The notes: a model not told the origin generated them from the letters alone. A DNA stretch of 64,000 nucleotides from Narthecium ossifragum (GCA_963920575.1 OY986972.1:14520010-14584009); one strand, 5' to 3'. Counted from the first letter of the stretch, positions 47,181-59,710 are shown. Numbers and translations are program-made.

Positions 47181-48391
47181 GCGCGGATCTGGAGGGAGAG
47201 AGAGAGTGAGAGAGATGGAGAGAGACGGAGGGGGAGAGAGCGGGGGCGAGAGTGGAGGGAGAGAGAGATAGAGGTCGGGGGGAGAGAAAGAGGCCAGCGG
47301 GAGAGAGTGTGTGTGGGAGTATGTGGATGGAGAGAGATATCGAATGGAGATAGTGAGAGAGTAGATGGCGAGAGTGGAGGGTGAGCGAGAGAGAGTGCCG
47401 GTTGAGAGAGTGGCGGTCGTGTATGGCTTCGAATCATTTCAAATTTTAGCTAATATAAGAGATTAAATACTTCAAAATTACAATGATTCGTTAGTTATTT
47501 GTGAGGATTCCTTAGTTATTTACAAGAATTCTTTAGTTATTTGTAAGGATTCCTTTTAGTTATTAATGAGGATTCCTTGATTATTTGTGAGAGTGGAGAG
47601 AGAGAATGGATGGAGAGGGAGAGAAACCAACTGTCATATTCTCTCTCTCCATCCACTCTCTCTCTCCGACCTCCCTCTCTCCACGTGATCTTTCTCTCAC
47701 TTCCTCGTTCTCTCCCCAGCCGATCTTTCTCTCTTGACTCGATCTCTCTCTTACTTAATCTCTCTCCACCCTCACTCTCTCTCCTCCCAATCTCTCTCTC
47801 TCTCCGACCTCCCTCTCTTCACCTGATCTCTCTCACTTCCTCATTCTCTCTCCAACCTCCCTCTCTCCTCTTCCTTGAAGTATCCATTACAAATTGAAGA
47901 ATTCCTCACTTAAAAATTAAAGGATTCCTCACTTAAAAATTGAAGGATTCCTCACTCTCTTCCACTCTCTTCCTCCCCGCTCTCTCTTCCTTAATAATTT
48001 CCTCCTCCCTTTATCTTCCCGCAGTCTCCTTCTATCTCTTTATTACACAAAGAGGAACAATAAAGAAATTAATGAAGGAAATTTTCAAAATATTGAAATA
48101 TTTCATCAAAAAATGAAGGAATTTATATGAAAATAAATGGAATCCCACCACTCTCTCTCACTCTCTTCCTGTAGAGAGATATCTCTCTCATCTTAATGTA
48201 GAGAGAGATCTCTCTCATCTCTCTCTCGTGCTTGTGTCAGGTGGCATTAAATGATAAGAGAGAGTTGACGAGGGGTATTTTGGTCCCGAATTTATGAATT
48301 TAGCCTGCTTTGTAAACAAACACGAAAGTGTCCCTCGATTGAGAAATCAAAAGACATGTGGATTTACAAAGAAAATAATATTAGGAGATGA

Positions 48392-48948
48392 TCACTATTT
48401 TTTTCATTTTTGAAAGGGCTTGAAATGACTATTAATTTTTGTGATATTGTCAGCAGTATCGGGAGTTTTCTCATATTTATTATCTTTCTGGAGAGGTATA
48501 TGATTTTAACCCTATTTTATTGCACCTAACCTACAGCCTAATAGTGAGAAAGAAATACCACACGGAGCTTCTAGGAATTTATGTCTGTACTTTTATGTCC
48601 AGATCCTATCTGAAAGATCCACCAATGAACATTAAATTATCACACCCAAAATGATCAAGCGCAACGTGTCCCAGTATAACATTATAAATACTTGAATAGC
48701 TCAATGATAATAGACTATAATATATATAGATTTATATGTGTTACATAAACCCTAATTTTTTTCAAAATCTAAATCCCAAAACACCCCTTTCAAAAACCTA
48801 AAACCCTTGATTTCCCCTCCTAAGGGTTAGGATTGGGCCACATGCATGCAATCTGTCCCCCTACGTACGGTGTGAGAAAATGGTACTCCACTGGTTGGGA
48901 TGTAAATCATTTTCTATATTATTATTAATCCGATGCCTACTAAGCAAA

Positions 48949-48991
<43 letters not shown>

Positions 48992-49250
48992 GCATCTCAA
49001 TACCCATAGGAAAAGGCACTTTTGATATTTTGTCTTAAAAAAGTAACTACTCCTGTCTGCATTTCACATTGAGCCTCTAAAATTAAATCATTTTTTTATT
49101 TTAAACAGTCATTATTAATTTATCTATTTTATTATATTAAACACCAGAACAATAATAAACATAAACTCTCTCCTTATTTTATAAAAAACAATTCCACACT
49201 TTCCTTATCCTTGAGTTTCTTATTATTCAACCAAATGGTTAGTTAAAGAT
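48392..49250. other. AT-rich intergenic stretch with (TA)n
   Basis: No gene is seen. A 39-bp TA repeat lies at 48952-48990. 48392-48520 is weakly similar, inverted, to 11860-11960. The AAACCCTAA and AAACCC runs near 48750-48810 are too short and degenerate to be a telomere tract. Confidence 0.5.
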
Positions 49251-49624
49251 TGATGAGAACCGGCATCCAACCAGGGAACGCAGGCCTAATCCCCGTTATT
49301 TAGGATAATTACTTGGGTTGTTAGTAGAGTCGGCTGGACTAGTTTGCTTATGGTTGAGTTTGTTTATGGTTTGAAGTAGGTAGTTTGTTTATGTTTGGGT
49401 AGGAAGGAGGGTGATCGTTGGATTTATGTAAGGGGATCTAAGGGTGTGAGTGAGTTTGGGGATTGCTTATATATTCCTATGTATTCGGAACTAGGGTTTC
49501 TTATGTTGATTTCTAATAAAAAAGAGAAGGAGTTTTCCAGCCATTAATTGGAGTCTAGGGGTGTCTTCTACCATTAAGAGAAGAACGATGATCTGGTGGT
49601 GACCTCTACACCACGAGTTCATCA
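49251..49624 (+). mobile_element. Small solo LTR (374 bp)
   Basis: Starts TGATGAGAACC, ends GTTCATCA, flanked by AAGAT on both sides (49246-49250 and 49625-49629). Contains TATATAT (49468-49474) and AATAAA (49515-49520) in the order expected of an LTR. No second copy in the window, so family is unknown. Confidence 0.55.
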
Positions 49625-49945
49625 AAGATTAGCTGCACAACCACAAGATCAAAGACATTAATTGCATTATTAATCCCATGCCAAGATCATCCCCCTATAT
49701 TCGATACAACTCAACCAATCTGCATCGCCGTGCATTGCGCAAAGAAACTTTCAGCAAACCGAATGCTAATCATGAAGTTCCACTATAGACGTGCATGGCA
49801 TTAATTTATGAAAAACTATATATGGCGACACCTTAATTATTATGTTATCTCCAATCTTTGGCTCATGCCAAGAAATGAAGAAATACTCTTCACTAGAAAG
49901 CATAAAGACAACTCTACTAATAGTAAACGTATACATTCAGCAAAC

Positions 49946-50224
49946 CTATAGCTTGCAAACGATCCTGGTCATAAAAGGACTCTCCGCCATCATTTCTCTA
50001 GCGCGCTTCCTCCGCCTCTTCTCCTCCCCCGGCTCTATCTTCTTATAGAGCTCCTCTTCCGGCACCCAATGCAGCGCTTCCTCCATGGGCACCGCGGATC
50101 GGAACGACTTCCTCCTCTTCATGGGCCGCTGCACGGCCGCCGCCTCCTTGCAGTTCTTGCAAATACTGCTGCTGTCCCCTTGCCTCTCATTCATGGAATT
50201 GGAGCTGATAGTCTTCTCGGCCAT
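49946..50224 (-). CDS. Candidate small host protein, 92 aa, basic C-terminus
   Basis: The start is set at the Met at 50222-50224, because its context AGCCATGG is a strong plant initiation context; an upstream in-frame Met (50279-50281) would add 19 residues. The protein has a CKNC pair near residue 22, a KRRKSFRSAVP segment, an acidic/aromatic HWVPEEELYKKIEPGEE segment and a basic KRRRKRAREMM stretch that could be a nuclear localisation signal. Composition is balanced and no simple repeats are present, unlike nearly every other frame here. TATATATT lies about 45 nt upstream on the minus strand, rather close. I do not recognise the family. The best host-gene candidate in the window, unproven. 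Confidence 0.5.
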   Translation of the reverse strand: MAEKTISSNSMNERQGDSSSICKNCKEAAAVQRPMKRRKSFRSAVPMEEALHWVPEEELYKKIEPGEEKRRRKRAREMMAESPFMTRIVCKL

Positions 50225-50771
50225 GGCTAAATCTTGTGAGTAGTGTGGATCATGAGTTTGTGTACCAATATATATGTTCATTGCGAAGCAAGGATATTAT
50301 CAAGACGTGGGTGTCATTGTTTGTACATGCCATATGGAGGCCTTGGATTATGGGATGATTGATATTATTGTTGCAAGTCCGAATAATTAAACAGTGAATC
50401 GCAGCAAGACATGACATGTATGCTGTATAGATAAGAAGATTTGGATATTAGAATATTTGGAGAAGATTGCCTTCCATATTAAAATCTATTACGGGATCTG
50501 AATTTCTAAATTTCTTATTGATGTCGTACCAAAAAGACGATACTCTCTATAAAGGGTATGCCATGAACTCATGCATGTGCCATTTGAACCATGATTCGTT
50601 CTTCTTAGTTCAATGTGATCCGTGGCCAAATCTTTTTGCATATGATCCATGTTAATAGATTAAGGCCACTGCGAGCACCAATGTTGTTCGGTCTAGTGAA
50701 TCGGATGGTGCATTATTGGGCCTGATGTGATCATTTGATTCGCTACATCAAGTTTCTATGCAACATCATTT
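50225..50771. other. Intergenic, upstream of the small-protein candidate
   Basis: AT-rich single-copy-looking DNA with no repeat to elsewhere in the window. If the small gene is real this is its promoter side. Minus-strand TATATATT at about 50268-50275. Confidence 0.35.
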
Positions 50772-50808
50772 AGGGCCTATTTGATTACGATGAAGTGGGG
50801 CTGGATTG

Positions 50809-51354
50809 TGGCGTTGAGTGAGTGTGAAAGCCTCTCGTCGGGAGAGACAATCTTCCTCTCTATAGGAGAGAAAACCAGAATCCTCAAGAGAAGAAAACTA
50901 CTCGAAATTTTATTAATCCAAAAGAACTATCGAATTACAAACCCTAAAACTCCTTTTATAAGGAGAAACTCATTTACAGATGGACTCAGACAACTAATTA
51001 TCAATCAAACCACTAATCAAACTAATCCCGAAGCTGTCAAATATGGAAAGTCCTAATTAAGGAAAAACTGCCAAAAAAGAAAAGTTTTACTAAAAAGTGA
51101 ATTTTCAGGCATCAGCTTAAGGAATTTGGGGTCGAGATGCCTTGGGTCATGGTGGATCTATTGATCCCAAATGATTCTTGTAGGGCTTGGCGAGCTGGTC
51201 GTTTTGACACCTCATACACCCCGATCGGCCACCGTGATCAAAAGTTATGCCCATCCGACGGTCACGGTCGTCCGGAGACCTGATTCGAACTAGCAAAAAC
51301 CTGATGCGTCTCACCCGCCTTGGGAGCGCCGGTTCATCTTCTTGTCCTACATCA
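50809..51354 (-). mobile_element. Element C 3' LTR
   Basis: 546 bp; minus strand starts TGATGTAGGACAAG after a GGGGTGGA polypurine stretch. Homologous to 59711-60257 throughout (shared CTCCTTTTATAAGGAG block). The integrase-side frame reads on into it as far as 51147. Confidence 0.8.
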
Positions 51355-52319
51355 TCCACCCCGGGTTGGAAAGGACTCGCCCTCGAGTCTGGTTCGGGTT
51401 GAATCCCCCTGTAGGGAACCAGGTACTTCACATTGAAAGTATCTGAAATCTTCAGGTGCTTCATTAATTTTCTGAAGGATTTCACAAGGCCCGATTTTCT
51501 TATCGCCCAATTTGGAATATTCGGCCGCTGGCAACCGCTCTTTGGCCAGCACGATCCATACTTCATCACCAACATCGATGATGACTCGACGGCGATGCCG
51601 ATCCGCAACACTTTTAGATCGGGCTTTAGTGACCTCCAATTGAGCCTTAACCAGATCCTGAATGGTGTGAAGGTGATCAATCAGGTCTTCAACCCGAAGG
51701 TTTGGTCGACCAATCTTGGGAACCGGCATCAGATCCAACATGCCCCTCAAATTGGACCCATAAACGTCTTCAAAAGGACTCAAACCAGTAGAGCGATTTT
51801 TGAACCGATTGAAGGCAAATTCAGCTTGGCTCAAAGCTGCATCCCACATCTTTGGTCGGCTTCCTGCGAGACTCCTCAGGAGGTTTCCAAGGCTTCTGAG
51901 GATGATAAGCACTGTTGAAATTTAATTTGCTCCCCAGCTTTTGCCATAAACACTTCCAGAAATTGCTCATAAACTTAGTGTCTCGGTCAGAGGTGATGGA
52001 TCTTGGAATCCCATGTAAGCGCACCACTTCTTGGAAGTAAAGGTGAGCAAGACGTGCGGCATCCATTGTCTTCTGACAAGCTAAGAAGTGAGCCATCTTG
52101 GAAAAACTATCAACAACTACGAAGATGGAATCCATACCGCGAGCCGTGCGAGGCAGACCGAGTACAAAGTCCATGCCGATGTCGATCCACGGCACCTCAG
52201 GAACAGGAAGTGGTGTGTAGAGCCCCGCATTAGTGGCTGATCCCCGGGACAATTGGCAGACATGGCATAGCTCCACGTATCAGGCCACATCCCTTGGCAA
52301 CTTCAGCAAATAGTAGTCT
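51147..52319 (-). pseudogene. Element C integrase core and C-terminus
   Basis: The core shows [15 protein letters not shown] (first Asp), [16 protein letters not shown] (second Asp) and NSAYHPQ, then the frame changes near 51912-51920, just before where the Glu segment (TDGQTEVVNR-type) should be; that piece is disturbed. Downstream are FNRFKNRSTGLSPFEDVYG, AKERLPAAEYSKLGDKKIGP (GPY/F-like region) and, in another frame, TFNVKYLVPYRG. The last frame runs past the LTR border at 51354 to 51147. A stop lies in the segment before LCHVCQ at about 52277. Clearly inactive. Confidence 0.75.
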
Positions 52320-54918
52320 TGTCACACCCCGATCAAGAAAACCCATCCAGATCAAGGCGTGAGCCACCTAAACCTATTTACATCATCAATAGGCGCACAA
52401 GTATATAACTGCTATGAATTTAAATAATTTAGTTCTCAAGTTCATAAAAATTTTTGCAGAATCTCCTTTATAATTATAGGACGAAAAACCTGTATATTTT
52501 ACAATTTGGAACTTTAGCTTATAGAATGGCACAACAGTAAGTAACTAATTATTGCATTCCTCAACATCTTTATTAAAGAATATTACAACATTTTTCTCAA
52601 ATACAACTAAATTAATGATCATACAATTCTATCATCGAATGCAACATGTTATACCTCAATTTATACATCATAATATAAAACTGTGTAAAACTCCTCGTAG
52701 CTCCACGTTCTCGATCACCTCGACATGTCGCGTCATCTTCTAGAAGAAAACCTGAAAGAAGGAACTGCATCGATCTGCATCGTCGATGCAGGCCAGGTAG
52801 GGTGAGCAACAATGCCCAGTAGGGTTCTACTCTACGTCGCACCCTCATCAATTCCCGAGGGCTCTACACACCACTTCCTAAGTCTAAAGTATACCAAGGG
52901 GCCCCATAACCTCATCAATTCCCGAGGGCTCCTGTCCAGGTCCCACCCTCACCCAAGAACAAACGAGATGAAACAAAGACTGCGGGCTCCTGTCCAGGTA
53001 CCACCTTGCCCAGTCATACCATCTCTCACGGGGACACACAAGTCAGGGACATCGACATCCACCCTTAACACTTGTCTTTGGAGACCCGACACAACCTCTA
53101 CACCTCAAATACAATAATGTAATATATATATAGTCGACTATAACAATAATCTCAAATGATATCAAACATAATCGTTGATGACAATCACATTCTAATCCTC
53201 GACTACCCAAACCCCGGTCCTAGGGCAACCCGGGAACTCCGAATCGGCGTTCGAATCCATCGCCTACCACCTAGCCTGAATGCCTCTAATACAAGCATCA
53301 TGCATGAGCCTATACAAACAACTAGGCGTAGGTGTCTATACATGCTAAAGCATCAAACAATAGTCCAACATGCTGAGGCAGCATGACAACGAGCTATAAG
53401 TGTAATTAAACAAATACCATCTAGCAGAATACGTCAAGAAACAATATTTATTCACACGTCCAACCCATGCATAATATCATTCAACAAACAAGGGCACACC
53501 TTCGGCCCATTTATGCATGTAAAACATTAAGGTCCACATGGATGTAAATAAGACATTAGATACTTAGGCAAATACAATCATAACTTAAGAAATGGAACAA
53601 AATCTTAATATCAATCGATGACGAAGTTACAATTCCTACTACATTATGAAGAAGTACTCATATTAAGCAAGGACCACAAAGGGTGGCACATGAATGCATA
53701 GACCCTGTTCAGGAAATTAACCTCGCAGGATGTAACATTCATCAGATGACCTACAACAGGCAATCAAATGACCAAGAACGTAGAATGCAACCAGAGGGGA
53801 CAGAATCAGAAACCCCACGGACCCAAGCCAAGGCTTCAACATAAAGCTCATGCAACCGAGCATACTCAAGTTTTCAGGAGGAAAGAATAATAGCTATTTC
53901 AGTTAAGGCATGCAATCACATATGGTGGAAACCAGACAAGGTAAGCTATCACACCCCCATTCACCACAGATCACAAGCCCCTACGAACAACAACAAAGCT
54001 AACAATAGAGTAGAACAACAGAGATCCAGATCCGAGAGCAAGGGAGAGCAGGGAAACCCAAACACATCGAGCAATCCAAGCGATCGCAAACACTTCGAGC
54101 CATCCATGGCAATAGGGGAGAACAAGAGAGAATGCACACAGGGGAGAGGGAGAACACCACCGAAACCACAAACACAGAACAGATGCATAAATCCCAAACT
54201 AACATCATCACAATCCAGGGAAAACAGAGCATGACAGCAAGGGGAAAGCAAACACCCAAAACACCAATGAAAACCCATAGATCAAGCCACGACAACAAGG
54301 GGGAAGGAGTATCACCAAAGTCCATGAGATCACAGAACCCCAAACACCAGCCAAGCCACAGGAGAACAGAGCGGACGGAAACCCTTTGGGAAAAACTCGA
54401 GAGAACTCCTATCAAAACCCAACCAAATGGCTTGAAACTTGGAAGATAGATAAAGGTAAACCATGGGAATCTAAAGAACCCAACAAATCCAAAATCCATG
54501 CGTTGAAACCATTCAAATCCATACCATAAGATCCGATATATACACAAGAGAAGACATAGGGGAGAAATAGATGCAGGAGATCACAACAACATATCAGCTA
54601 GGTCTAAACATGCTTCATACAAACCCAATTCTAGTCTAATAGAGCATAATCAGGAGATTAGATAAGAAACCCTACCTCTGATGGTCAACGCTGCCGATGT
54701 CCTCTGGTCGCGACCTTCCTCTCTCCCTCTTCCAGTTAAGAGTGACGCCGCCACGTTGGTTGAGCTCCTCTCCTCCCTTCTCGTCTCTAGCCGCCGTCGC
54801 CAAGCTCGCAATCATTGAGAGAAACCCAGCCACCGCCACCCTCTCTGCCGATCGCCGTCGCCTCTGGTTGCGATCGCCGTGGTAGCCGCTCTGGCTCTCC
54901 CTCGATGTGGATCACGGG

Positions 54919-54971
<53 letters not shown>

Positions 54972-55365
54972 TCCCAATCTCGTCTTCTCTCTCAAACGGC
55001 GGAATCGACCTCTAACGAGAGACGGGATGCTAATTAAAGGGCCTTTTATATGATCGGCTTAAGATTAGATCTTGGTCGTCCGATCAACCGGATCTGATCC
55101 TAGCCGCTCAAACCTTGATCCTTGCGATCGAACCCAGATCCTCTGATCTAGGGAACTCCTAAGGGTCTAATCAAGCACATACATAATCACAAGGCCGTGT
55201 GTGTGTAACGCATGTGTGAAATGAACTCTGCCAAGGGTAAGTTACCAAATTACCCCTGGAGTCGCAATGATCAAGGGAGATCGCGAAGCAAGACCGACCG
55301 AGTCAAACCAGCCAAACCAGACCCGAGATCTACTCGGTCCGACCGCGATCTACTCCGTCCACAGA
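52320..55365 (-). mobile_element. Solo LTR, long gypsy-type family (3.0 kb), inside element C
   Basis: Plus strand starts TGTCACACCCCGATC and ends TCCGTCCACAGA. Duplications AGTCT at 52315-52319 and 55366-55370, and the integrase zinc-domain frame of element C reads across the join if the insertion is removed. Shares its first ~100 bp and many internal blocks with 4955-8330. (CT)n run at 54926-54967. Minus-strand TATAAAA at 55044-55050 with GATC-rich DNA upstream. The frames at 53961-54547 (minus) are hydrophobic C/L/F-rich and probably spurious. Confidence 0.85.
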
Positions 55366-55370
55366 AGTCT

Positions 55371-55588
55371 CGAGCTAAAAGGCCCAGGGTCTTGTCTCGT
55401 CCAAAATGACCTTCCCGGAATAGGTATCCGTCTTGCAAGGTATAATTAGTGCGCCTGTCTCTGACCTCAGCATAAATTCGACCAAAGGAAGGATCATCTG
55501 GGTAAAGGTCCTTGAAGACCTCGAAACCCACCACATGCGTCTGTAGAGTAGTCAGAAGATTGGTGCGCCGGCTCAGTGCATCAGCAAC
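55371..55588 (-). pseudogene. Element C integrase N-terminal region (interrupted)
   Basis: FKDLYPDDPSFGRIYAEV, YTLQDGYLF and GHFGRDKTLGLLARDF are the typical segment leading into the HHCC domain of plant gypsy integrase. It is cut by the solo LTR at 55366 and continues at 52319. Frames are disrupted near 55534-55588. Confidence 0.75.
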
Positions 55589-57053
55589 CTAATTCTGCAT
55601 GCCCACCAAGTGCCGGAGAGAGAAAGTGAACTCCTGCATGTAGGCTATCCACTTCGCATGACGCCGGTTGAGCTTATGTTGACCATGGAGGAATTTGAGG
55701 GCCTCATGATCAGTGTTCAACACGAAATCACATTGCACCAAATAGTGCCTCCAATGCTTCAAGGACTGCACAATAGCATAAAATTCCAGATCATAAGTGG
55801 AGTAGTTTTTTGTGGCACCTGATAATTTCTCGCTGAAGTATGCTATTGGTCGTCCTCCTTGCCCAAGTACACCGCCGATGCCTACTCCTAAAGCATCATA
55901 GTTGACCTTCTCGAAATCTAGAAGTGCTAGAACAGGTACTTCGGAGATCCTTTGCTTCACCATCTGGAAGCTCTCTTCCGCCTCTTCAGTCCACTGGAAA
56001 TTTCACCCCTTGAGACACTCGGTGATGGGTGTTGTCTACGAACTGAAGTTGTATATGAATCATCTGTAGAAGGAGGCCAACCCATGGAAGCTGCGGACAT
56101 CGTGTAAGCTCCGTGGTGAGGGCCAACTTCGGATTGCCTCCACCTTGGCGGGATCTACGCTAATGCCACCTAAAGAAATAGTGTAACCATGAAAACAGAC
56201 CCGATTAGTTAGAAAGGTGCACTTCTTACAATTGGCGAATAACCGTTCTTGTCTCAGCACTTCGAGGACAGCTCTCAGATGCGTCATGTGATCCGTCTCG
56301 GAAGAGCTATAGACCAAGATGTCATCGAAGTAAACGACGAGAAAACGGCCCATAAACGGTCTCAAAACTTGATGCATGAACCTCATGAATGTGCTGGGAG
56401 TGTTTGACAAGCCGAAAGGCATCACCATCCATTCATATAATCCGTCCTAAGTCTTGAAAGTTGTTTTCCACTCGCCCCTGGGCTTATGCGTATTTGGTGG
56501 TAACCACTCTTGAGATCTATCTTCAAAAATAGTTTGGAACCTGCCAGTTGGTCAAGCATGTCATCAAGCCTTGGTATGGGAAATCGGTACTTTATGGTTT
56601 TTCGATTGATAGCTCTGTTGTCGATGCACATCCGCCACGATCCATCCTTCTTGGGTACGAAGAGAGCAGGTACTGCACAAGGACTGATACTTTCCCGAAC
56701 ATAGCCTCTCTCCATCAATTCCGTCACTTGCTTCCTCAGTTCTTCGATCTCCTTTGGGCTCATCCGGTATTTTGGGTGATTGGGTAGACTGGCTCCCGGG
56801 GTCAAGTCTATCTGATGCTGGATCTCTCGTAGTGGCGGTAGTCCAGGGGGAAGTTCCTTCGACATTAGATCAACGAACTCCTCCAGAAGGGGTCTCACCA
56901 GGTCGGGAACTTCATCAACAGCTTCTGGTTCGCCTGGCAGCAACGCGTAGATGACCGGCTGCTCCATCACTTCTTCGAGAAACTGAGATCGTGATAGCAT
57001 AGTCACAACCCTGTCTTCCTTAGGCTTGGGCCGTGGATCCTCACGTCTCGAGG
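55589..57053 (-). pseudogene. Element C reverse transcriptase and RNase H
   Basis: RT motifs: LVPKKDGSWRMCIDNRAINR and LFLKIDLKSGYHQIRI in the first frame (56422-57006), then a frame change near 56425 and [27 protein letters not shown] in the second (56060-56428). RNase H (55589-55963) has GVGIGGVLGQGGRPIAYFS, YSTYDLEFYAIVQSLKHWRHYL and LNTDHEALKFL. The frame-change and other interruptions make it inactive. The upstream linker is cut by the copia-type solo LTR at 57054. Confidence 0.85.
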
Positions 57054-58118
57054 CGAGAAAAAGAGTCTAATTCACCCCCCTCCTTAAATGCTTGTATATA
57101 AGATGAAACTAATGTAAATCAGCATGCAAGAATTATATGAAAGAAGGGTTAGAGAGATAGCACCAATTTTATTGTGGTTTGACCCAACTCTTGGTCTATG
57201 TCCACTTCTCTCATGGTCCTCCTTGAGGCTCCACTACTTGCAAATCTTTACAAGCTTTTTCTCCAAGCTTCCTGGTGCTTGGTAACCTTACAATCACAAC
57301 CAACAACTGTTGGATTACTCTTAATGTACTTTTTCACACTCGAAGAAGATTTACAAAGGTTGTAGCTCAAAGGAAATGAGTAGTAAACTCTTGCTTATAC
57401 TTGCTCAAATGATCTCAGAAATATCAGTAATTGTTGCGGCAAGTTTACAACAAAGAACTACTTATATCTGACCTTCAACTAGCTCAAAAAGCACCACCAA
57501 TGACTCCCTGCAACTCTCCAATGGCTAGTTTTTTACTCTGCGCGTTGCTGGCGGTCGATCCATGCATTGTCTGCCACATCGACCGTCATGTACAAAATCT
57601 CAGCCTTCTTGAGCCACGGTCTATCCACCCATCGACCACCGTATCGACCGTGAGCCTCTGTTGTGAAAAATGCTTCCCAGGGTCGATGCTCCGATCGATC
57701 GTCGCTTCTTCACTTTCCATAATCATATTCCACGGTCGATCGCCGCATCATCCGTTAGATTGTCCGTGAGCCTACAACATTTAAAAACACAAAATCGAAA
57801 CGCCACAGTCGATCGGACCATCGACCGTTGCATCAACCGTGAGGCTCTGTCAAGAAAATGGCTTCCCAGGGTCGATGCTTCTATCGACCGCGAGCCAACA
57901 TTTCATTTTGCCAAGTTTGGTGCATTCATTGTACGACCCCGCGGTCGATCCATCGATTGACCGCCGCATTCCCACGGTCAATCCATGCATCGACCGTCAG
58001 TACAATAATTCCTCAAATATTGAATTTAAGGCTTCCAATTAAAGGGGTAATAAATATTAAACATATATTTTATCATTTAATGTATATTGGAATCATGAAA
58101 ATAAGGTTAATATCAACA
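57054..58118 (-). mobile_element. Copia-type solo LTR (1.07 kb) inside element C
   Basis: On the minus strand it starts TGTTGATATTAACC and aligns with the LTR at 8404-9418 (shared GTGGTTYGAC, CTCCTTGAGGYTCCACTACTTG and GGTGCTTGG blocks). Duplications CGAGG (57049-57053) and TGAGG (58119-58123), one mismatch, and element C's protease-to-RT linker continues across. CGATCGAC/GGTCGATC motifs are dense at 57548-57995. Confidence 0.7.
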
Positions 58119-58123
58119 TGAGG

Positions 58124-59668
58124 GTTAACCGTTTCTCCTTGATCCTCAATGTGTAGGTGTTTCTTCGCTCATCGTGGACGACAAAACAATCATATTGCCA
58201 GGGTCGGCCCAAACGTAGGTGGCATGCATCCATAGTAACAACGTCACACCATACACTATCTTGATAATTAGAACTAATGGAAAAAGACACCCAGCAGCGT
58301 TTATCGACCTTTACCTCACTGCCACGTTTGAGCTAGGATAGCCGGTAAGGAACAGGATGGGACTCTGTTGGAAGTGGTAGCTTAGACACCGCCTTATCTG
58401 CTATGACGTTCTCACAGCTTCCGCTATCCACGATCATCTTGCAGACTCGCCTGTCGATGGTACATGTTGTTTGGAAGATGTTGGTTTGTAGCCAGTTATT
58501 GTCAACCTCTTCCTTGGGAGAAAGGAAACTCTTTCGCAGGACCAGGGTCTCTTGACCGTCACCGTACAGGACCTCCCCTTCTTCGTCACAGCCATCGAAG
58601 ACGAGTTCAGATAGGTCAGCATGCTCATCAGCTTCTTCTTCAAGGAGAAGAGCCTTCCCGGGCCTACTAGCAGGTAGGCTATACTCCGAGGCCCGATGCA
58701 CTACTTCCCCACAACGGAAGCACCTGAAGGTGGATCCCGATGTCGGATTTGGGAGTGCAGGCCACGGGCTCTGCTTCGCCTGCGGAGTCGGGTTCATCGG
58801 TGCTGGAATTTCCCGTTGGTTCCTCCACATTGCAGTTGTCCGAGCTTGCTGTTTTTCTGCCGTCAACACTCGTTGGTAATCCTCTGACACAGTCCACAAA
58901 GCATGGAGGCTCAACGTGTCCGGGATAGATAGTCGCTGCCCGCCAAGTATCTCGTGACCATTTGCTCCTCAGTTTATGATAGATCGTTCCTAGAAAGCAA
59001 CTGATAAAATTCCTCAGTATACTCTTCAACAGATCACGTACCTTGGCGTAAAGTATGAAGTTTCTGAAAGAGGGACTGAGTATATCCAAAAGGAAGAAAG
59101 TGCTCTTTCATCTTCTTTTTTTCATGTTTTCCCAGCTTCGGATTTTTTCCTTCTGCTGCTTCTCCAGAACCCTCTTCAGTTGTTCCCACCACGCCAAAGC
59201 TCGACCCTTCAGTTTGATAGACACCAACTTCACCTTGATGTCATCAGGTACGTCTCGAAACTCAAATATACGTTCAATCTTATGAAGCTAGTCAATACAA
59301 ATCTCTGGTTACAATCCTCCTGTGAACTCAGGTAGGTCTACCTTGAATCCGTAATCCATAGAATGATCACGCTGGTTATGGTGCCGGAACGGAGGCTAGT
59401 CACCATACGTATTTTGGAAGGAGGACTCGGCTGATGATAACTCCTCTTCTTCTTCAAGAGATGGCGTCTGGTCATGGTTTTGTTGCTGGAGCTGAAGCTG
59501 GAGTGCGGCAATTTGCCATTGCAGATCAACTATGGTCACCTGCAGAACCCCTTACTCCTGAAGAGGAGGTGCGTTGTCTACAGGAGAACGACCACGTCTT
59601 CCTCTCCTCGGGGTGGGCAGAGATATGCTAGGTAGCCTTCGAGTACGTGATGCTCTGGTTCGAGGCAT
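58124..59668 (-). pseudogene. Element C gag and protease
   Basis: Probable gag start at Met 59666-59668 (MPRTRASRTRR). Gag blocks VKLVSIKLKGRALAWWEQL and a zinc knuckle (CFRCGEVVHRASEY) with the final Cys changed to Tyr follow in several frames broken by stops and shifts. Protease MIVDSGSCENVIADKAV is near 58400-58440, and its C-terminal part LRLGRPWQYDCFVVHD is at 58150-58250 in another frame. The DSGSCENV form is typical of Reina/CRM-type chromoviruses. Inactive. Confidence 0.75.
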
Positions 59669-59695
59669 GGTTCCTCTTCCCAGGAAACTCGAATA

Positions 59696-59707
59696 GCCCT
59701 GGTACCA
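59696..59707 (-). other. Primer binding site of element C
   Basis: The minus strand reads TGGTACCAGGGC, 3 nt inside the 5' LTR, differing at two positions from the initiator-Met type TGGTATCAGAGC. Confidence 0.5.
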
Positions 59708-59710
59708 CTC

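Larger units (their letters stand above)
43157..48382. mobile_element. MULE2: Mutator-like transposon (5.2 kb)
   Basis: Exact 9-bp duplications AGGAGATGA at 43148-43156 and 48383-48391. Termini match MULE1 (GTATTATTTTCTTTTTAAATCC left; inverted AT-rich copy at the right with a one-base change) and stay similar for about 200 bp. The interior has GA/CT-rich tracts, GAATTCC-type minisatellites and GC-rich gene-like pieces (43900-44130, 46320-47180). No transposase is seen. It lies only 15 bp from MULE1's right duplication. Low-complexity frames (R/E or S/L repeats) in 44190-45880 are not genes. Confidence 0.78.

Noticed and set aside
48740..48830. AAACCCTAA-like runs considered as interstitial telomere repeat
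   Set aside because: Only isolated, degenerate units.
53961..54547. Cys/Leu-rich minus frames resembling membrane proteins
   Set aside because: Inside a solo LTR, overlapping in two phases, no homologue in related LTR copies.
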